Of a DNA stretch of 6,872 nucleotides, positions 6,753-6,872 are shown one piece after another (the stretch's first letter is position 1; the number at the start of each line of letters is the position of its first letter). A program made the translations under genes and the position numbers. The DNA is from Melioribacteraceae bacterium (GTDB taxonomy: Bacteria > Bacteroidota > Ignavibacteria > Ignavibacteriales > Melioribacteraceae): positions 1 to 6,872 of the forward strand of contig JALWEC010000468.1 of assembly GCA_027036655.1 (NCBI GenBank), read 5' to 3'. The notes beneath the pieces were generated by a model. The model saw nothing but the letters and a program-made list of their open reading frames with translations. It did no database searches and had not been told where the DNA came from.

Positions 6753-6872
6753 TTATTTACCTCTGAGAAAACTTTCCAATTCGGTAAATGTAGGGCGAAC
6801 ATCCCGAAACAAAGTACGGCGTGCAATTTCAACTGCGACAATCGGAGGATTTCCCTTAGCGTAGGCAACTAC
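6753..6872 (-). CDS. motA: Flagellar motor stator protein MotA, C-terminal 39 residues only
   Basis: The window edge cuts this gene; only the last 39 codons and the stop are seen. The fragment reads AYAKGNPPIVAVEIARR, then VRPTFTELESFL. It matches the typical MotA cytoplasmic C-terminus, in which a Gly-x-Pro-Pro turn and a VAVE-(F/I)-(A/G)-R-(R/K) helix are followed by RPSF-x-ELE. MotA surrounds MotB in the membrane and its cytoplasmic parts contact FliG to drive rotation. The stop lies 5 bp before the motB start, the classic motAB arrangement, which strongly supports the identification despite the short fragment. The membrane helices and the FliG-contacting loop lie outside the window. Confidence 0.88.
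   Translation of the reverse strand, partial: VVAYAKGNPPIVAVEIARRTLFRDVRPTFTELESFLRGK

Larger units (their letters stand above)
2303..6872 (-). other. Probable single transcription unit: motA-motB-receiver-receiver/DHp-unknown-PAS kinase
   Basis: Six same-strand genes follow one another with junctions of +5, +1, -1, +43 and -11 bp. No hairpin with a T-run was seen at the junctions, and the first candidate transcription stop is the weak one at 2280-2305. The arrangement implies co-transcription of the flagellar stator with a two-component signalling set. The promoter must lie upstream of motA, outside the window. Confidence 0.6.

Overview
All eight genes in this window lie on the minus strand, so transcription runs from high to low coordinates. 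The sequence is dense, A+T-leaning and bacterial. Most junctions are overlaps or gaps of a few bases, and the two clear intergenic gaps are 43 and 70 bp. The organism is probably a Gram-negative, flagellated member of the Bacteroidota/Chlorobi/Ignavibacteria neighbourhood. I infer this from the MotB style, the signal peptide ending FA-QD, the TPPII-like subtilase and the PAS-rich cytoplasmic kinase. No RNA gene or taxonomic marker is present, so this assignment is tentative.

Region A (6872 down to 2303) looks like one transcription unit. It starts with the C-terminal end of motA (6753-6872) and a complete motB (5947-6747), the stator of the flagellar motor. Four signalling or unknown genes follow: a single-domain response regulator (5553-5945); a receiver domain fused to a histidine-kinase dimerisation helix pair with no ATPase domain (4885-5553); an unrecognised 221-residue protein (4176-4841); and a soluble histidine kinase with three PAS-like domains (2303-4186). 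Junctions are +5, +1, -1, +43 and -11 bp.

Region B (2302 down to 1) follows a 70-bp A/T-rich gap. It holds an unrecognised five-helix membrane protein with a large extracytoplasmic domain (1348-2232). This overlaps by 14 bp an exported subtilisin-family protease of the tripeptidyl-peptidase-II-like type (1-1361), whose C-terminus lies outside the window.

Working model (inference): the PAS kinase senses a cytoplasmic signal and phosphorylates one or both small receivers. The receiver-DHp protein has a candidate phospho-acceptor histidine but no ATP-binding module, so it could be a phosphorelay intermediate or a decoy. Co-transcription with motAB suggests that motility is an output. The membrane protein and protease form a separate, translationally coupled pair acting at or beyond the inner membrane. 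No mobile element, CRISPR array, tRNA or rRNA was seen, and no stretch over 300 bases lacks a gene.
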